DNA of 64,000 bases from JBGAJN01 sp044224905 (GCA_044224905.1 JBGAJN010000001.1:558001-622000), one strand, 5' to 3'; counted from the stretch's first letter, positions 7,498 to 16,642 are shown. The notes: generated by a model from the sequence alone, not told the origin. Translations and numbers: made by a program.

Positions 7498-9033
7498 ATG
7501 AGCATCACGTTTGAAGCTAATTTTAAGCGGCGTTACCACCGCGTCACCGTTCCCCTCTTCCTGCGGGTCGGCGATATCACCTACAAAGCCACCGATTGGT
7601 CCGTCGGCGGCTTCCGCGTGGATAATTATGACGGCGATCTCACGCCCGGCGCGGAGTTCGAGGTCACGTTGCTCCTGCCGTACAAGGAATTCTCCGTGCA
7701 CCTGCCCGTGCGCGCCCGCGTCGCGCGGCGTTCGCACAACACGATGGGCTGCGCTTTCATCAATCTGACCACGGCGCAACAGGCCGCCCTGCATCATCTC
7801 GTCGAGGCCGCGCTCGAAGGTCGCATGGGCGATCTCGGCGAAACGCTCGGCTCGCTCACCAGCCCCGTCCCGGACGCGGAAAAGAAGATGGTCCAGGACA
7901 ACCAGACGACGGACACGGAAATCCAGGCGATGCGCCTCGTGCCCAAGACGATGATTTACGTGGGCCTCACGGGTCTCGTGGCGGTGATCGCGTTGTCGGT
8001 GGTGTTTTATCTCCTCTCGCACGTGCGCGTGCCGGACGGAACGATCGTCGGCAACATCGTGCAGGTTTCGCCGGACTTCAGCGGCCGCGTCTCGCGCGTG
8101 GCGGTGGAGGAAGGCCAGACGGTAAAGGCGGGCGATACGTTGTTCGAGTTGGACAATCCGGAAGTCCGTTCGGCGCACGCCGCGGCGGAATCGCATTTCC
8201 AGACGGCGCTCGCTTTGCGCGACGCGATGGCCGGTCAGGTGGCCGAGGAAAAAGGTCGCGTCACGGTTTACTCGGAAATTCTCCCCTCGCAGATCGGGGC
8301 GACGGAAGCAGCGCTGCAGGCGATTGATTCCAAGCTGCGTCTCGCGAAGAACGAGCTCGATCGTCGCGAACGGCTCGCGAAGGAAAACATTAGTTCGCAG
8401 GCGGAATACGAACAGGCATTGAGCGCGTTCGAAACGCTCACGGCGGATCGTCAGAACAACGTGCACCAGCTCGCGGTGCTCCGCGCGAATGTGAAGTCGC
8501 TCGCGCAAGGCCTCTTCTTCGACGGCAAGGAAGTTCACGGTCGCCTCAAGGAATTGGAAGCGAATCTCGCCGTGGCCGAAGCGCAGGTGAGCGAGGCCGC
8601 CGATGCCCTGTCGCGCACGACCGCGCAAATGAACGCGATGTCGGTGAAGTCGCCGCGTGCCGGAAAGGTGTACTCGCTGCTGCATTTCGCCGGTGAAAAT
8701 GTGACCTCACCCACGCCGGTGATCGCGTTGAACACGGCGGAGAAATATTTTGCCCTGGCCCGCGTGATGGGTGACGAGGCGGTGAAGATGAAACCCGGCA
8801 TGCCGGTGAAGGTGTTGATCCCGACGCTCGGATTGCGCCTTGAAGGCACGGTCGATCAGATCGGCCAGGAAGTCGGCAGCATGAACTTGAAGAACCCGAC
8901 GGAAATCGAATCCAACGTCACGCTGGTGCCGGTGAAGGTTCTCCTCCCCGACGCGCCGAAGGATCTGCCGCCGGGCATTCGTGCGGTGATGATCTTCCGC
9001 GTGAATCCGTTCCAGAAATTCTCGACCTTCTGA
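7498..9033 (+). CDS. alg44: Alg44-like c-di-GMP-binding PilZ/HlyD co-polymerase
   Basis: The frame is open upstream into the repeats, but the PilZ domain begins at ATG 7498, giving 511 residues. The PilZ part (about 1-110) has both c-di-GMP signatures: RxxxR at residues 11-15 and DxSxxG at 33-38. A transmembrane segment (about 152-173) is followed by a periplasmic HlyD-like region: an N-terminal lipoyl/barrel half, a long Ala/Glu-rich coiled coil (about 230-400), and the second barrel half. This order is that of Alg44, the c-di-GMP receptor that activates the alginate synthase Alg8. The gene is 13 bases upstream of an Alg8-like synthase. Both binding motifs are intact, so c-di-GMP control is likely. 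The polymer need not be alginate. Confidence 0.85.
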   Translation: MSITFEANFKRRYHRVTVPLFLRVGDITYKATDWSVGGFRVDNYDGDLTPGAEFEVTLLLPYKEFSVHLPVRARVARRSHNTMGCAFINLTTAQQAALHHLVEAALEGRMGDLGETLGSLTSPVPDAEKKMVQDNQTTDTEIQAMRLVPKTMIYVGLTGLVAVIALSVVFYLLSHVRVPDGTIVGNIVQVSPDFSGRVSRVAVEEGQTVKAGDTLFELDNPEVRSAHAAAESHFQTALALRDAMAGQVAEEKGRVTVYSEILPSQIGATEAALQAIDSKLRLAKNELDRRERLAKENISSQAEYEQALSAFETLTADRQNNVHQLAVLRANVKSLAQGLFFDGKEVHGRLKELEANLAVAEAQVSEAADALSRTTAQMNAMSVKSPRAGKVYSLLHFAGENVTSPTPVIALNTAEKYFALARVMGDEAVKMKPGMPVKVLIPTLGLRLEGTVDQIGQEVGSMNLKNPTEIESNVTLVPVKVLLPDAPKDLPPGIRAVMIFRVNPFQKFSTF

Positions 9034-9046
9034 TCCGCGGACGCGC

Positions 9047-10537
9047 ATGGCATTCACACGTCAACGGCTGACGGTCTGGCAGGGGCTCATCCACGCCATT
9101 CCCGTCGTCGCGTTGTACGCCGGCGTGGCGTGGGGGATTCTCGCGTTGCTGCCGGAACGCGCGTGGGCGCTCAAGGGCGGTTACCTTGTCACGTTCGGCA
9201 TTTTCAATTCGTGGCGTTACCTCTGGGCGGGTTGCCTCGCGATGCGGAGTTTCATTTACGAACACCACGTTTTCCCCGCCACGCGCAAGAAGGCCGAGGC
9301 GTTGCCGGATGCAGTGAAATATCCCGATCGCCTGTACCTCGTGATCGCGACGTACCGCGAACAACCGTGGATCACGCGGCGCATGTTGCGCTCGGTGTTG
9401 CGCGCGGCGAGCCGGATTCCCAGCAAGACCACCATCTACGTCTCCACGGGCAGCGATGCCGAGGACGCGGTGGTTGCAGGCGCGATTCACGATCATCCGC
9501 TCGGCGACGAGTTCGAATTGATCCTCATGCGCCAAAGCGGCAAACGCACGGCGCTCACATACGCGCTACGTTCCATAGCGCGGCGTTGCCACGGCGAAAC
9601 GAGCCGGGTGGTTTTGATGGACGGTGATACGGCTGTGGCGGAAGACGTGTTTGAAAAAACGCTCCCGTTGTTCCACCTCGATCCAAAGCTCGGTGCCGTC
9701 ACGACCAACAACGTTGCGCTCACCGAAGGTGCGGCATGGTATCGCGACTGGTACAATCTGCGTTTCGCCATGCGGCATCGTCACATGAACGCGACGAGTC
9801 TCTCGGGACGCGTATTGGCTTTGACGGGGCGTTTCTCCGTTTTCCGTACCGACCTCGCCATCTCGGAAGAGTTGATCGCGGCGTTGGAAGAGGATCACAT
9901 CGATCACTGGATTTACGGCCGCATCAAATTCGTCACCGGCGACGACAAGAGCACGTGGTTCGTCTTGCTCAAGAATCGCTGGCACATGACCTACGTCCCT
10001 GACGCGATGGTCTACTGCCTGGAAAGTTCCGGCGAAGAACCTTTCAAGCAGGCGTTCTCCAAAATGGCGCGATGGTTCGGCAACATGCTCCGCAACAACT
10101 GGCGTTCGATCATGCTCGGACCGAAACCGATGGGCTTCTTCACTTGGTGGAGTTTGATTGATCAGCGGATTTCGATTTGGACCACGCTCGTCGGTCCCGT
10201 GTCGGCCATCTTGCTGGGCATTTTCTCTTCGTTCTACTACGTGATCTTTTACCTCGTGATCATGATCTTCGTGCGCTGCGTGTATTTGCTGTTCACGGCG
10301 TGCGATGGCCATCGCGTGGTGTTGCGCGATCTGCCGTTGATCTGCTTCACCCAATGGGCCGGTTCGTTGGTGAAGATCAAAGTGCTCGCAAATCCCGGCC
10401 GGCAAAGCTGGGGCAATCGCACGGGCAAGAATGCCGCGGCCTCCGCGCCGTTTGTGTTGCGCTTCATGGAGCAATTTCAACCCGTCGCGTGGACGCTCAT
10501 CTTCATCGTATTCCTCGGCTGCCTCATGCGCTTGTAA
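9047..10537 (+). CDS. alg8: Alg8-like processive glycosyltransferase (GT2)
   Basis: The 496-residue length is almost that of Pseudomonas Alg8 (494). Two hydrophobic segments (about 18-36 and 44-66) precede a GT2 catalytic domain with MDGDT at 191-195 as the metal-binding aspartate motif and TGDD near 297-300 at the TED position. RW at 342-343 in KMARWFGNMLRNN occupies the acceptor-binding QxxRW site, with Lys instead of Gln. C-terminal membrane helices follow (about 375-420 and 475-495). It should polymerise a sugar nucleotide at the inner membrane and pass the chain outward with the Alg44-like partner. The next gene starts directly after its stop codon. Substrate unknown; a mannuronan-like polymer is one option. 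Confidence 0.8.
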   Translation: MAFTRQRLTVWQGLIHAIPVVALYAGVAWGILALLPERAWALKGGYLVTFGIFNSWRYLWAGCLAMRSFIYEHHVFPATRKKAEALPDAVKYPDRLYLVIATYREQPWITRRMLRSVLRAASRIPSKTTIYVSTGSDAEDAVVAGAIHDHPLGDEFELILMRQSGKRTALTYALRSIARRCHGETSRVVLMDGDTAVAEDVFEKTLPLFHLDPKLGAVTTNNVALTEGAAWYRDWYNLRFAMRHRHMNATSLSGRVLALTGRFSVFRTDLAISEELIAALEEDHIDHWIYGRIKFVTGDDKSTWFVLLKNRWHMTYVPDAMVYCLESSGEEPFKQAFSKMARWFGNMLRNNWRSIMLGPKPMGFFTWWSLIDQRISIWTTLVGPVSAILLGIFSSFYYVIFYLVIMIFVRCVYLLFTACDGHRVVLRDLPLICFTQWAGSLVKIKVLANPGRQSWGNRTGKNAAASAPFVLRFMEQFQPVAWTLIFIVFLGCLMRL

Positions 10538-12247
10538 ATGAACACTCCTTCGAAATCCAAGGTTCGCAGCAAGGCCAGCCAACTGGCTGAAACGATCGCC
10601 ACCGAGACGAGCGGCTTTTTCCTCCGCGTGGTTTCGACCGTCAATGAAGCACTCGTGATCGTGGATGCGCTGCGCCCGGGTTTCCCGATCATGTTCGCGA
10701 ACGAAGCGTTCGCGCGGCTCACCGGCTTCGTCGAGACAGACGCATTTGGTCGCAAATTGTTGTTCCCGATTTCGGCGGGCAAAAATGCGGACACGATCGC
10801 GAAGATCGAAACTGCCTTGCAGGAGAACCGCGATTGCCGGTTTACCGTGGAAACCACGCGCAAGAACGGCACGACCTTCTGGAATGAACTCAGCATCACG
10901 CCGGTTCGCGATCTGAAGAACAACGTCACGCACTTCATCGCGATCCATCGCGACGTCAGCGCGCGCCGCCTCGCCGAGGAACGCTTTCAGTATCTCGTCA
11001 ACCACGACTCCCTCACGCGACTCGCCAATCGCGCACTGTTCTCGACGAAGCTCGACGCCTTCGTCCGCACGAACGCCGGCCAGGCTCGCGGTGCGTTGCT
11101 CTACTTCGATCTCGATAATTTCAAACTCGTGAACGATTCGCTCGGGCACCTCGCCGGCGACCGTGTGCTTACGATGTTCGCGGGCATTCTCCGCGACGTG
11201 ATGGGCGATGACGATCACTCGGCGCGTTACGGCGGCGATGAGTTCGTGATGCTGTTAAGTCACGCGAATCTCGCGCAAGCGACCGAGGTCGGGGAAAAAA
11301 TTCGCGCTGCCTTTCAGAAGTGCCAGTTCGAATTTGCCGAACAAAGTTTCGATCTCTGCCTGTGCGTCGGTGTCGCCACGTTCGACGGGAAACTGAGTGC
11401 CGAGGAATTGCTGAACCAGGCCGACCTCGCGTGCTGCGCCGCGAAAAAGGAAGGCAAGGATCGCGTCGAGATTTACCGCGCCGAGCATCAGGAGATCACG
11501 CGCTTGCGCGACACAGCCAAGTGGTCGCATCGCTTGAAGGAAGCGATCCGCAAGGATCAATTCGAGCTGTGGTTTCAGCCGATCGCCGCGCTTCCCGAGC
11601 GCACGACCGCTTACTACGAAGTGCTCATGCGCCTGCGGGACGCCGAAGGGGAATTAATTCTTCCGGGAAATTTTCTACCCGTCGCCGAGCGCTTGCAGAT
11701 CGCGCAGCAGATTGATCGCTTGATGATCAAAAACGCGCTGCCGTATCTCGCGGCGAATCCCGACCTCAAACTCTCGATTAATCTCTCGGGCCAATCATTC
11801 GATGATCCGGACGATCTCGCGCGCTTCATCGTGGGATCGTTCAAGGACGCGAGCGTTTCGCCGGAACGTGTGGTGTTCGAAATCACCGAGACGACCGCGC
11901 TGTCGAACCTGAAGCTTACGTGCACCGTGCTGAAGCGTCTTAAGGCGGCGGGCTTTCGTTTCGCGCTTGATGATTTCGGTTGCGGCTTTTCCTCGATGAC
12001 TTACCTGCGCGAGTTGCCCGTGGATCTCGTGAAGATCGACGGCAGCTTCATCCAGAATCTCAAACGTGAACCAATCAACGAGATCCTCGTGCGTTCGATG
12101 AAGGAAACCGCGCGCCTGCTCGGATTGAAAACGGTGGCGGAATTTGTCGAAGACGAGGAGACGCTCGAACTGCTGAAATATATTGGCGTCGACTACGCGC
12201 AAGGGAACTTGCTGGGCAAACCGCAGACGCTGACCAAAGGGGTTTAA
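10538..12247 (+). CDS. PAS-GGDEF-EAL cyclic di-GMP enzyme
   Basis: The ATG follows the alg8-like stop with no spacer, so translation is probably coupled. Of 569 residues, about 28-145 form a PAS domain, 150-310 a GGDEF domain with an intact RYGGDEF, and 325-560 an EAL domain. The inhibitory RxxD site before GGDEF is absent (GDDD stands there), so product inhibition at that site is unlikely. The EAL domain keeps the usual catalytic set: ExLxR as EVLMR, SINLS, EITE, LDDFG, VKIDG, AEFVE and YAQGN. Both making and degrading c-di-GMP are therefore possible. There are no membrane segments. It probably sets local c-di-GMP for the Alg44-like receptor, comparable to MucR in Pseudomonas alginate control. 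Confidence 0.85.
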   Translation: MNTPSKSKVRSKASQLAETIATETSGFFLRVVSTVNEALVIVDALRPGFPIMFANEAFARLTGFVETDAFGRKLLFPISAGKNADTIAKIETALQENRDCRFTVETTRKNGTTFWNELSITPVRDLKNNVTHFIAIHRDVSARRLAEERFQYLVNHDSLTRLANRALFSTKLDAFVRTNAGQARGALLYFDLDNFKLVNDSLGHLAGDRVLTMFAGILRDVMGDDDHSARYGGDEFVMLLSHANLAQATEVGEKIRAAFQKCQFEFAEQSFDLCLCVGVATFDGKLSAEELLNQADLACCAAKKEGKDRVEIYRAEHQEITRLRDTAKWSHRLKEAIRKDQFELWFQPIAALPERTTAYYEVLMRLRDAEGELILPGNFLPVAERLQIAQQIDRLMIKNALPYLAANPDLKLSINLSGQSFDDPDDLARFIVGSFKDASVSPERVVFEITETTALSNLKLTCTVLKRLKAAGFRFALDDFGCGFSSMTYLRELPVDLVKIDGSFIQNLKREPINEILVRSMKETARLLGLKTVAEFVEDEETLELLKYIGVDYAQGNLLGKPQTLTKGV

Positions 12248-12277
12248 GCTGCAGGCGAATTGCCCCGGCCTCGGATT

Positions 12278-12715
12278 CTACTCGTAAGCCTTTTCCAACT
12301 TCTTCACGCGCGCATAGAGCGGCGAGTTCGCGGGCGTGCGCGCTTTCACGCTGAGGTAAATCTTTTTCGCTTCAACCGGGTCCCGCTGATACAGCAGCGT
12401 GACGTAGTCGAGCTCGATGGCCGCGAGCCGCGGGTCCTTCACGGCGTAACGATATTTCTTCAACCACGCACCGATGGCGGCGGGTCCCTGTTGGTATGCC
12501 GCTTTAAGCGGCCCCTCCAACGACGGAGGCAAGCCGGCCAGACTCTCCTGAGGAATTACAGGGTCGGCTGCGGGTGCGGCGGGAGTTGGGGCGGCGGGAG
12601 TGGCCACACCGTTTGCGGCGTTTGTCTGCGTCTCGACGTCCTTGTAATAAAGATACAACTGCCAGCCGCCGTAGATAGCGGCGACGATGAGCAGGAAACC
12701 AACGAGCTTTCTCAT
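12278..12715 (-). CDS. Membrane-anchored protein of unknown function
   Basis: This 145-residue protein has an N-terminal hydrophobic segment (about 4-22), a low-complexity Ala/Pro linker (about 35-65) and a C-terminal helical domain with a TPR-like pattern (DPRLAAIELDYVTLLYQRDPVEAKKIY). Its ATG overlaps the murA stop codon as TAATG, so it is translated right after murA. The layout suggests a periplasmic helical domain tethered to the inner membrane. I do not recognise a specific family. Coupling to murA hints at a cell-wall role but this is context only. Confidence 0.65.
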   Translation of the reverse strand: MRKLVGFLLIVAAIYGGWQLYLYYKDVETQTNAANGVATPAAPTPAAPAADPVIPQESLAGLPPSLEGPLKAAYQQGPAAIGAWLKKYRYAVKDPRLAAIELDYVTLLYQRDPVEAKKIYLSVKARTPANSPLYARVKKLEKAYE

Positions 12716-13974
12716 TATTCTTGAATGCGTTCCACCCGTGCGCCGAGTGCGCGGAGTTTGCTGTCGATTTTTTCGTAACCGCGGTCGAGGTGGTAAATGC
12801 GGTTCACTTGCGTGGAACCCTTCGCCACCAAACCGGCGATGACCAACGCGGCCGAGGCGCGCAGATCGCTCGCCATGACGGGCGCACCGCTTAAAGGCGC
12901 GCCACCCTTCACGATCGCGCTCGGGCCTTCGATCGCGATGTCTGCGCCGAGACGACCGAGCTCGGGCACGTGCATGAAACGCGATTCGAAAATGCGCTCG
13001 GTGATGATGCTGATGCCGTTGGCGAGCGAGAGGAGCACCATCATTTGCGCCTGCGCATCAGTCGGGAATCCCGGATACGGCAGCGTGGTGATGTCCACGG
13101 GTTTCAGGCGGCTGCCCCGTTTGACGACGATGCTGGTGCCGCGACGCTCGATCTTCACGCCAGCTTCGCGCATTTTTTCGAGCACGGCTTGGAGATGATC
13201 AGGACGCGCGCTATTCAACGTCACTTCGCCTTTGGTCGCCGCAGCGGCAACCGCGAACGTTGCCGCTTCGATGCGGTCGGGAATTACAGTGTGTTCCGCG
13301 CCGTGAAGTTCCTTCACGCCGGTGATGGTGATGCGCGGACTGCCGGCGCCTTGGATGCGCGCGCCCATGGCGTTGAGGAAATCAGCAAGATCAACGACCT
13401 CGGGCTCGCACGCGGCGCTCTCAATGATCGTGATGCCTTCGGCGAGCGTCGCAGCCATCATGACATTCGCGGTGCCGAGCACGGTCGGGCCAACCCGTCC
13501 GCCGAGGAACACATCGCCGCCGATCAATCGCGGCGCGGTAGCGATTACGTAACCGCCTTGAATCTGCACCTTCGCGCCGAGCGCTTTCACGCCTTTCAAA
13601 TGCAGATCGATCGGTCGTGCGCCGATGATGCAACCGCCGGGCAATGACACCTTGGCCTTGTGAAGCCGTGCGAGCAGCGGGCCGAGAATGCAAATCGAGC
13701 CGCGCATTTTGCGGATGAGATCGTAGTCGCCGATACCTTTGAGCTTGGCGGCTTGAACGGTGACGGTGTCACCCTCGATCTTCACGGTCGCGCCGAGCGA
13801 TTCGAGAATCTTGCCCATGAACGAAACGTCGCTGAGGTCGGGCACGTGGCGGATGACGCATTTCTCGGGCGTCAGCAACGTGGCGGCAAGGATGGGGAGC
13901 ACGGCGTTCTTGGCACCGCTGATGGTGACTTCACCGTGAAGCGGCACGCCGCCTTTGATCAAAAGACTGTCCAT
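12715..13974 (-). CDS. murA: UDP-N-acetylglucosamine 1-carboxyvinyltransferase MurA
   Basis: MurA catalyses the first committed step of peptidoglycan synthesis, transferring enolpyruvate from PEP to UDP-GlcNAc in the cytoplasm. The 419-residue length is standard. The N-terminal ISGAKNAVLPILAA (18-31) and the catalytic loop PGGCIIGARPIDLH are present; the catalytic Cys is at position 115, the same number as in E. coli, so the enzyme should be fosfomycin-sensitive in principle. The C-terminal half keeps YPGFPTDAQAQ and the pattern around RFMHVPELGRLGADI. It starts at ATG 13974, 43 bases after prmC on the same strand. Confidence 0.97.
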   Translation of the reverse strand: MDSLLIKGGVPLHGEVTISGAKNAVLPILAATLLTPEKCVIRHVPDLSDVSFMGKILESLGATVKIEGDTVTVQAAKLKGIGDYDLIRKMRGSICILGPLLARLHKAKVSLPGGCIIGARPIDLHLKGVKALGAKVQIQGGYVIATAPRLIGGDVFLGGRVGPTVLGTANVMMAATLAEGITIIESAACEPEVVDLADFLNAMGARIQGAGSPRITITGVKELHGAEHTVIPDRIEAATFAVAAAATKGEVTLNSARPDHLQAVLEKMREAGVKIERRGTSIVVKRGSRLKPVDITTLPYPGFPTDAQAQMMVLLSLANGISIITERIFESRFMHVPELGRLGADIAIEGPSAIVKGGAPLSGAPVMASDLRASAALVIAGLVAKGSTQVNRIYHLDRGYEKIDSKLRALGARVERIQE

Positions 13975-14017
13975 GAAAAGTTGTTTCGGGTCCGCGCGTT
14001 GTCTGCCGCGACGCTGG

Positions 14018-14878
14018 CTACGGCTGGAGAAAGTGCGCGATCAAAATTCTCTGGCGCTGACTGTAGTCGGGCACCACGGCTTCGACAATCCACTTGTGCG
14101 AAGAAAATATTTCGCTCAACGCGTCAGCCTGTCCGTCGCCGAATTCGACCATGAGCTTTCCTCCGGGGCGCAAAAACTTCGGCGCTTCCACAGCGAGCCG
14201 GCGATAGAAATCCAATCCATCGGCGCCGCCATCCAGCGCGAGGCGGGGATCAAAATCGCGCACCTCGGGTTGCAGCGAAGCGATCTCTTCACTCGCGATG
14301 TAGGGCGGGTTCGAGACGATGAGATCGAACTGCGATCTCGGTGGAACCGGCGCGAAAAGGTCACCCAGCAAAAACTCAACTCGATCCGCGACTTGATGCG
14401 CAACGGCGTTTTCACGCGCGACCGTCCGCGCCTCGGGCGAGATATCGACGGACGAGATGCGCGCGTTTGGATGTTTCACCGCGAGGTAAATGGGCAGACA
14501 ACCGGTGCCGGTGCCGAGATCCAGAGCAGTGGCTGGTTGAGCGCCGAGCGTTGTGAGGAATTCACTCGCCCGCTCGGCGAGCAGTTCGGTTTCCGGCCGC
14601 GGCACGAGAACGTGGCGGTTCACTTTCATTTCCAGCCCGCAAAAGGACGCGGTGCCAAGAATGTGCTGCAACGGCTCGCGCTCGGCGCGGCGTTTGACGA
14701 GTTGACGGAGTTGATCGAGCTCGGGTTCGGTGAGTACGCGCTCGAACTGGAGGTAGAGCTTGAGGCGCGGCAGTTGCACCACGTGCGCCAGCAGGAGCTC
14801 GGCATTGAGGCGCGGCGAATCCACTTCGCGTTTGCGAAGGAACTCGGCGCTTTTCTGAATGACTTCCGCGACGGTCAC
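14018..14878 (-). CDS. prmC: Release factor glutamine N5-methyltransferase PrmC
   Basis: PrmC methylates the Gln of the GGQ loop in peptide chain release factors, using S-adenosylmethionine. The 286-residue protein has the helical N-terminal domain (about 1-85), the SAM-binding motif ALDLGTGTGCLPI near 118-130 and the diagnostic NPPY catalytic motif in LIVSNPPYIASEEI. The start is a GTG at 14878. Its substrate, RF1, is encoded at 17118-18197 on the opposite strand, so the usual prfA-prmC operon is broken here but the two genes are still close. The C-terminus ends at 14018 just before murA. Confidence 0.93.
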   Translation of the reverse strand: MTVAEVIQKSAEFLRKREVDSPRLNAELLLAHVVQLPRLKLYLQFERVLTEPELDQLRQLVKRRAEREPLQHILGTASFCGLEMKVNRHVLVPRPETELLAERASEFLTTLGAQPATALDLGTGTGCLPIYLAVKHPNARISSVDISPEARTVARENAVAHQVADRVEFLLGDLFAPVPPRSQFDLIVSNPPYIASEEIASLQPEVRDFDPRLALDGGADGLDFYRRLAVEAPKFLRPGGKLMVEFGDGQADALSEIFSSHKWIVEAVVPDYSQRQRILIAHFLQP

Positions 14879-14891
14879 CGGGCGAGCGTAG

Positions 14892-14922
14892 GTTCAAAGT
14901 CCGAAGTTCAAAGTTCAAAGTT
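14892..14922. repeat. Short direct repeats of GTTCAAAGT type
   Basis: The word GTTCAAAGT appears in quick succession with small variants (GTTCAAAGTCCGAAGTTCAA, then AGTTCAAAGTTG) in the divergent gap between prmC and the LysM gene. It looks like a slipped-strand simple repeat and may influence the facing promoters, which cannot be told from sequence. Confidence 0.6.
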
Positions 14923-14955
14923 GCGCGCCCTTTCACGCGACCCTAGTTTCGAGGC

Positions 14956-15555
14956 ATGAAACGTTTGGTTCCATTTCTGTTGAGCATGACTTTGGTGACG
15001 AACTATGCGGCGCCGCTGCGCGCGCAGGACGCGAGCAATTCGGCCGACGCCGTCGCGCAGAAGGAAGATGCCGACGAACGCTACAAGCGTCTCGCCGCCG
15101 CCGTCGAAGACTTGGTCGCCACGCAGGCGTTGCAGCAGAAGAAGCTCAACACGCTCGCCGAAGAAATTCGCAACCTGCGCGATGAGAACCTCAAGGCCGC
15201 CGGCGCCAATGTTACCAAAGAGGAACTGCGTTCACTGGCGGAGAAGTTGAAAGAGAGTGAACGCCAACGTGAGGCGGACAAGAAATTGATCGTTGAAGAA
15301 ATCGCCAAGCTCGGCAAAGCGCACGCAGCCGTTCCCAACGTCGAATCGCACAAACCCAAAGTCGACACCTCCGCACCGGTGCCTGACAAAGGCTACGAAT
15401 ACACAGTCGTCGCCGGGGACACGCTATCGGGAATCGTCGCCGCGTATCGCAAGGAAGGCGTCAAGGTAACGCAAGCCATGGTCGAGAAGGCCAACCCCAA
15501 TGTGAACTGGAGCAAGTTGCGCGTGGGGCAGAAAATCTTCATTCCCACGCCTTGA
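14956..15555 (+). CDS. Secreted LysM-domain protein
   Basis: A Sec signal (about residues 1-23, ending PLRAQ) is followed by a long helical, charged region (about 28-115) with heptad-like spacing, probably a coiled coil, and a C-terminal LysM domain (about 148-198): YTVVAGDTLSGIVAAYR, then NPNVNWSKLRVGQKIFIPTP. LysM binds peptidoglycan glycan strands, so this 199-residue protein probably sits in the periplasm on the cell wall. The coiled coil resembles the trimerising N-terminus of YbgF/CpoB-type proteins, but no TPR repeats follow. No enzymatic domain is present. Confidence 0.8.
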   Translation: MKRLVPFLLSMTLVTNYAAPLRAQDASNSADAVAQKEDADERYKRLAAAVEDLVATQALQQKKLNTLAEEIRNLRDENLKAAGANVTKEELRSLAEKLKESERQREADKKLIVEEIAKLGKAHAAVPNVESHKPKVDTSAPVPDKGYEYTVVAGDTLSGIVAAYRKEGVKVTQAMVEKANPNVNWSKLRVGQKIFIPTP

Positions 15556-15577
15556 AACGCGATCCGCGCTCGAACGC

Positions 15578-15955
15578 ATGACGAAGCTGCTTCGCCGGTT
15601 GCATCTTTATTTGGGCGTCTTTTTCGCTCCGCTGTTGTTGTTCTTCGTGGCGTCCGGTTGGTATCAGACTGTCCGCACCGACCGCACCAAGACGCAGGGC
15701 GAGGCCGGGGATTGGTTGGCGAAGATCCGTTCGATCCACGTGGACTCGATTTTGCCCAGTGAGGCGGCGGAATCCTACAAGCCGGCGGCGTTCCGCCTAC
15801 TCGTGGTGGTGATGTCGATCGCGATGATCCTCACAATCGCGTTGGGAATCTGGATGGCCTTCAAAACTCTGCGGAGCAGTTGGCCCGTCTGGCTGTCGCT
15901 CGTTCTCGGAGTGGTGTTGCCGGTCGTATTGTTGCTGCTCGCGCAGCGGCATTGA
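15578..15955 (+). CDS. PepSY-associated-type membrane protein
   Basis: The 125-residue protein starts at ATG 15578, 22 bases after the LysM gene. Its N-terminus, KLLRRLHLYLGVFFAPLLLFFVASGWYQ, has the LHxxxG...SG pattern found in the first helix of PepSY-associated membrane proteins; two more helices follow near residues 70-90 and 100-122. A short loop of about 35 residues faces the periplasm. Full PepSY_TM proteins are much longer, so this is a minimal version, and reductase or iron-uptake roles known for the larger ones should not be assumed. Confidence 0.65.
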   Translation: MTKLLRRLHLYLGVFFAPLLLFFVASGWYQTVRTDRTKTQGEAGDWLAKIRSIHVDSILPSEAAESYKPAAFRLLVVVMSIAMILTIALGIWMAFKTLRSSWPVWLSLVLGVVLPVVLLLLAQRH

Positions 15956-16642
15956 TTAGCGAGGGGTGTGAATCACCCGCGTGCCGGCGATCAGGTCGTG
16001 CAGCCCCCGTTTGTCTGCCCGGAACGCGACGATGAAATATCCGACGTAGTAGGCGATGTTGCTCACAATCATGCCGAGAAAGCGCAACACCGATTCCTTC
16101 CAGCCCACGGCTGAGCCATCCAAACGCACGACCCGCAGTTTGAAAATGTATTTGCCCAGGGTCGCGCCGAACAAAGCGGTCAGGGGAATGTAATAGAGCG
16201 CCGAGGCGATCACGACGATGACGAGGTAATTGGGATTGTCGTGCAGAAAGGTGTCCATCTGTTTGAGAACGGATTCACTTTGGCCCGCCGAATCCGGTAA
16301 CGTCACACGCGGTAAGTTCATTCCCGCCGCCTTTGCTATGCCGACGACAACGAGCATCAGCGGAATTTGGTCGATGAGAAAGGCCACCACCCGAATCCAG
16401 AAACCGGCGGGGCGATCGGCAGTTGCGGCGATCGTGGGTTCCGGCGCCTGCCCTTGCAGGCGTGCGAGTTCAAACGCGAGCTCCGGCCAGGCATTGGCCG
16501 GGCGCCAGCAGGCAAGATCCGTTCGCCAAATCTGGCTGTAGGGCGCCACGCGACCGTCGTTGATCCACGCCAGCAGCTCTTCGAGCGAGACCGGTCCGTA
16601 TTCGCGCCCGTCCGTTCCGATGATTTTATAGGTCGGTTCCAC
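15956..16642 (-). CDS. GYF_2 and RDD domain membrane protein
   Basis: The N-terminal 55 residues (IIGTDGREYGPVSLEELLAWINDGRV...) form a GYF_2-type domain, and from about residue 80 an RDD domain follows: PAGFWIRVVAFLIDQIPL, two to three membrane helices, GATLGKYIFKLRVVRLDG and a final AFRADKRGLHDLIAGTRVIH. I use the GTG at 16642, which lies just before the domain; an in-frame TTG at 16678 would add 12 residues. RDD proteins act as membrane anchors or possible ion transporters, and GYF_2 as a protein-binding module, but no function is established for this combination. It converges with the PepSY-like gene with no gap. Confidence 0.8.
   Translation of the reverse strand: MEPTYKIIGTDGREYGPVSLEELLAWINDGRVAPYSQIWRTDLACWRPANAWPELAFELARLQGQAPEPTIAATADRPAGFWIRVVAFLIDQIPLMLVVVGIAKAAGMNLPRVTLPDSAGQSESVLKQMDTFLHDNPNYLVIVVIASALYYIPLTALFGATLGKYIFKLRVVRLDGSAVGWKESVLRFLGMIVSNIAYYVGYFIVAFRADKRGLHDLIAGTRVIHTPR

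Noticed and set aside
7498..12247. A true alginate biosynthesis operon.
   Set aside because: No algD, algK, algE, algG, algX, algL, algI/J/F or algA homologue is present in the window, so the polymer cannot be called alginate.
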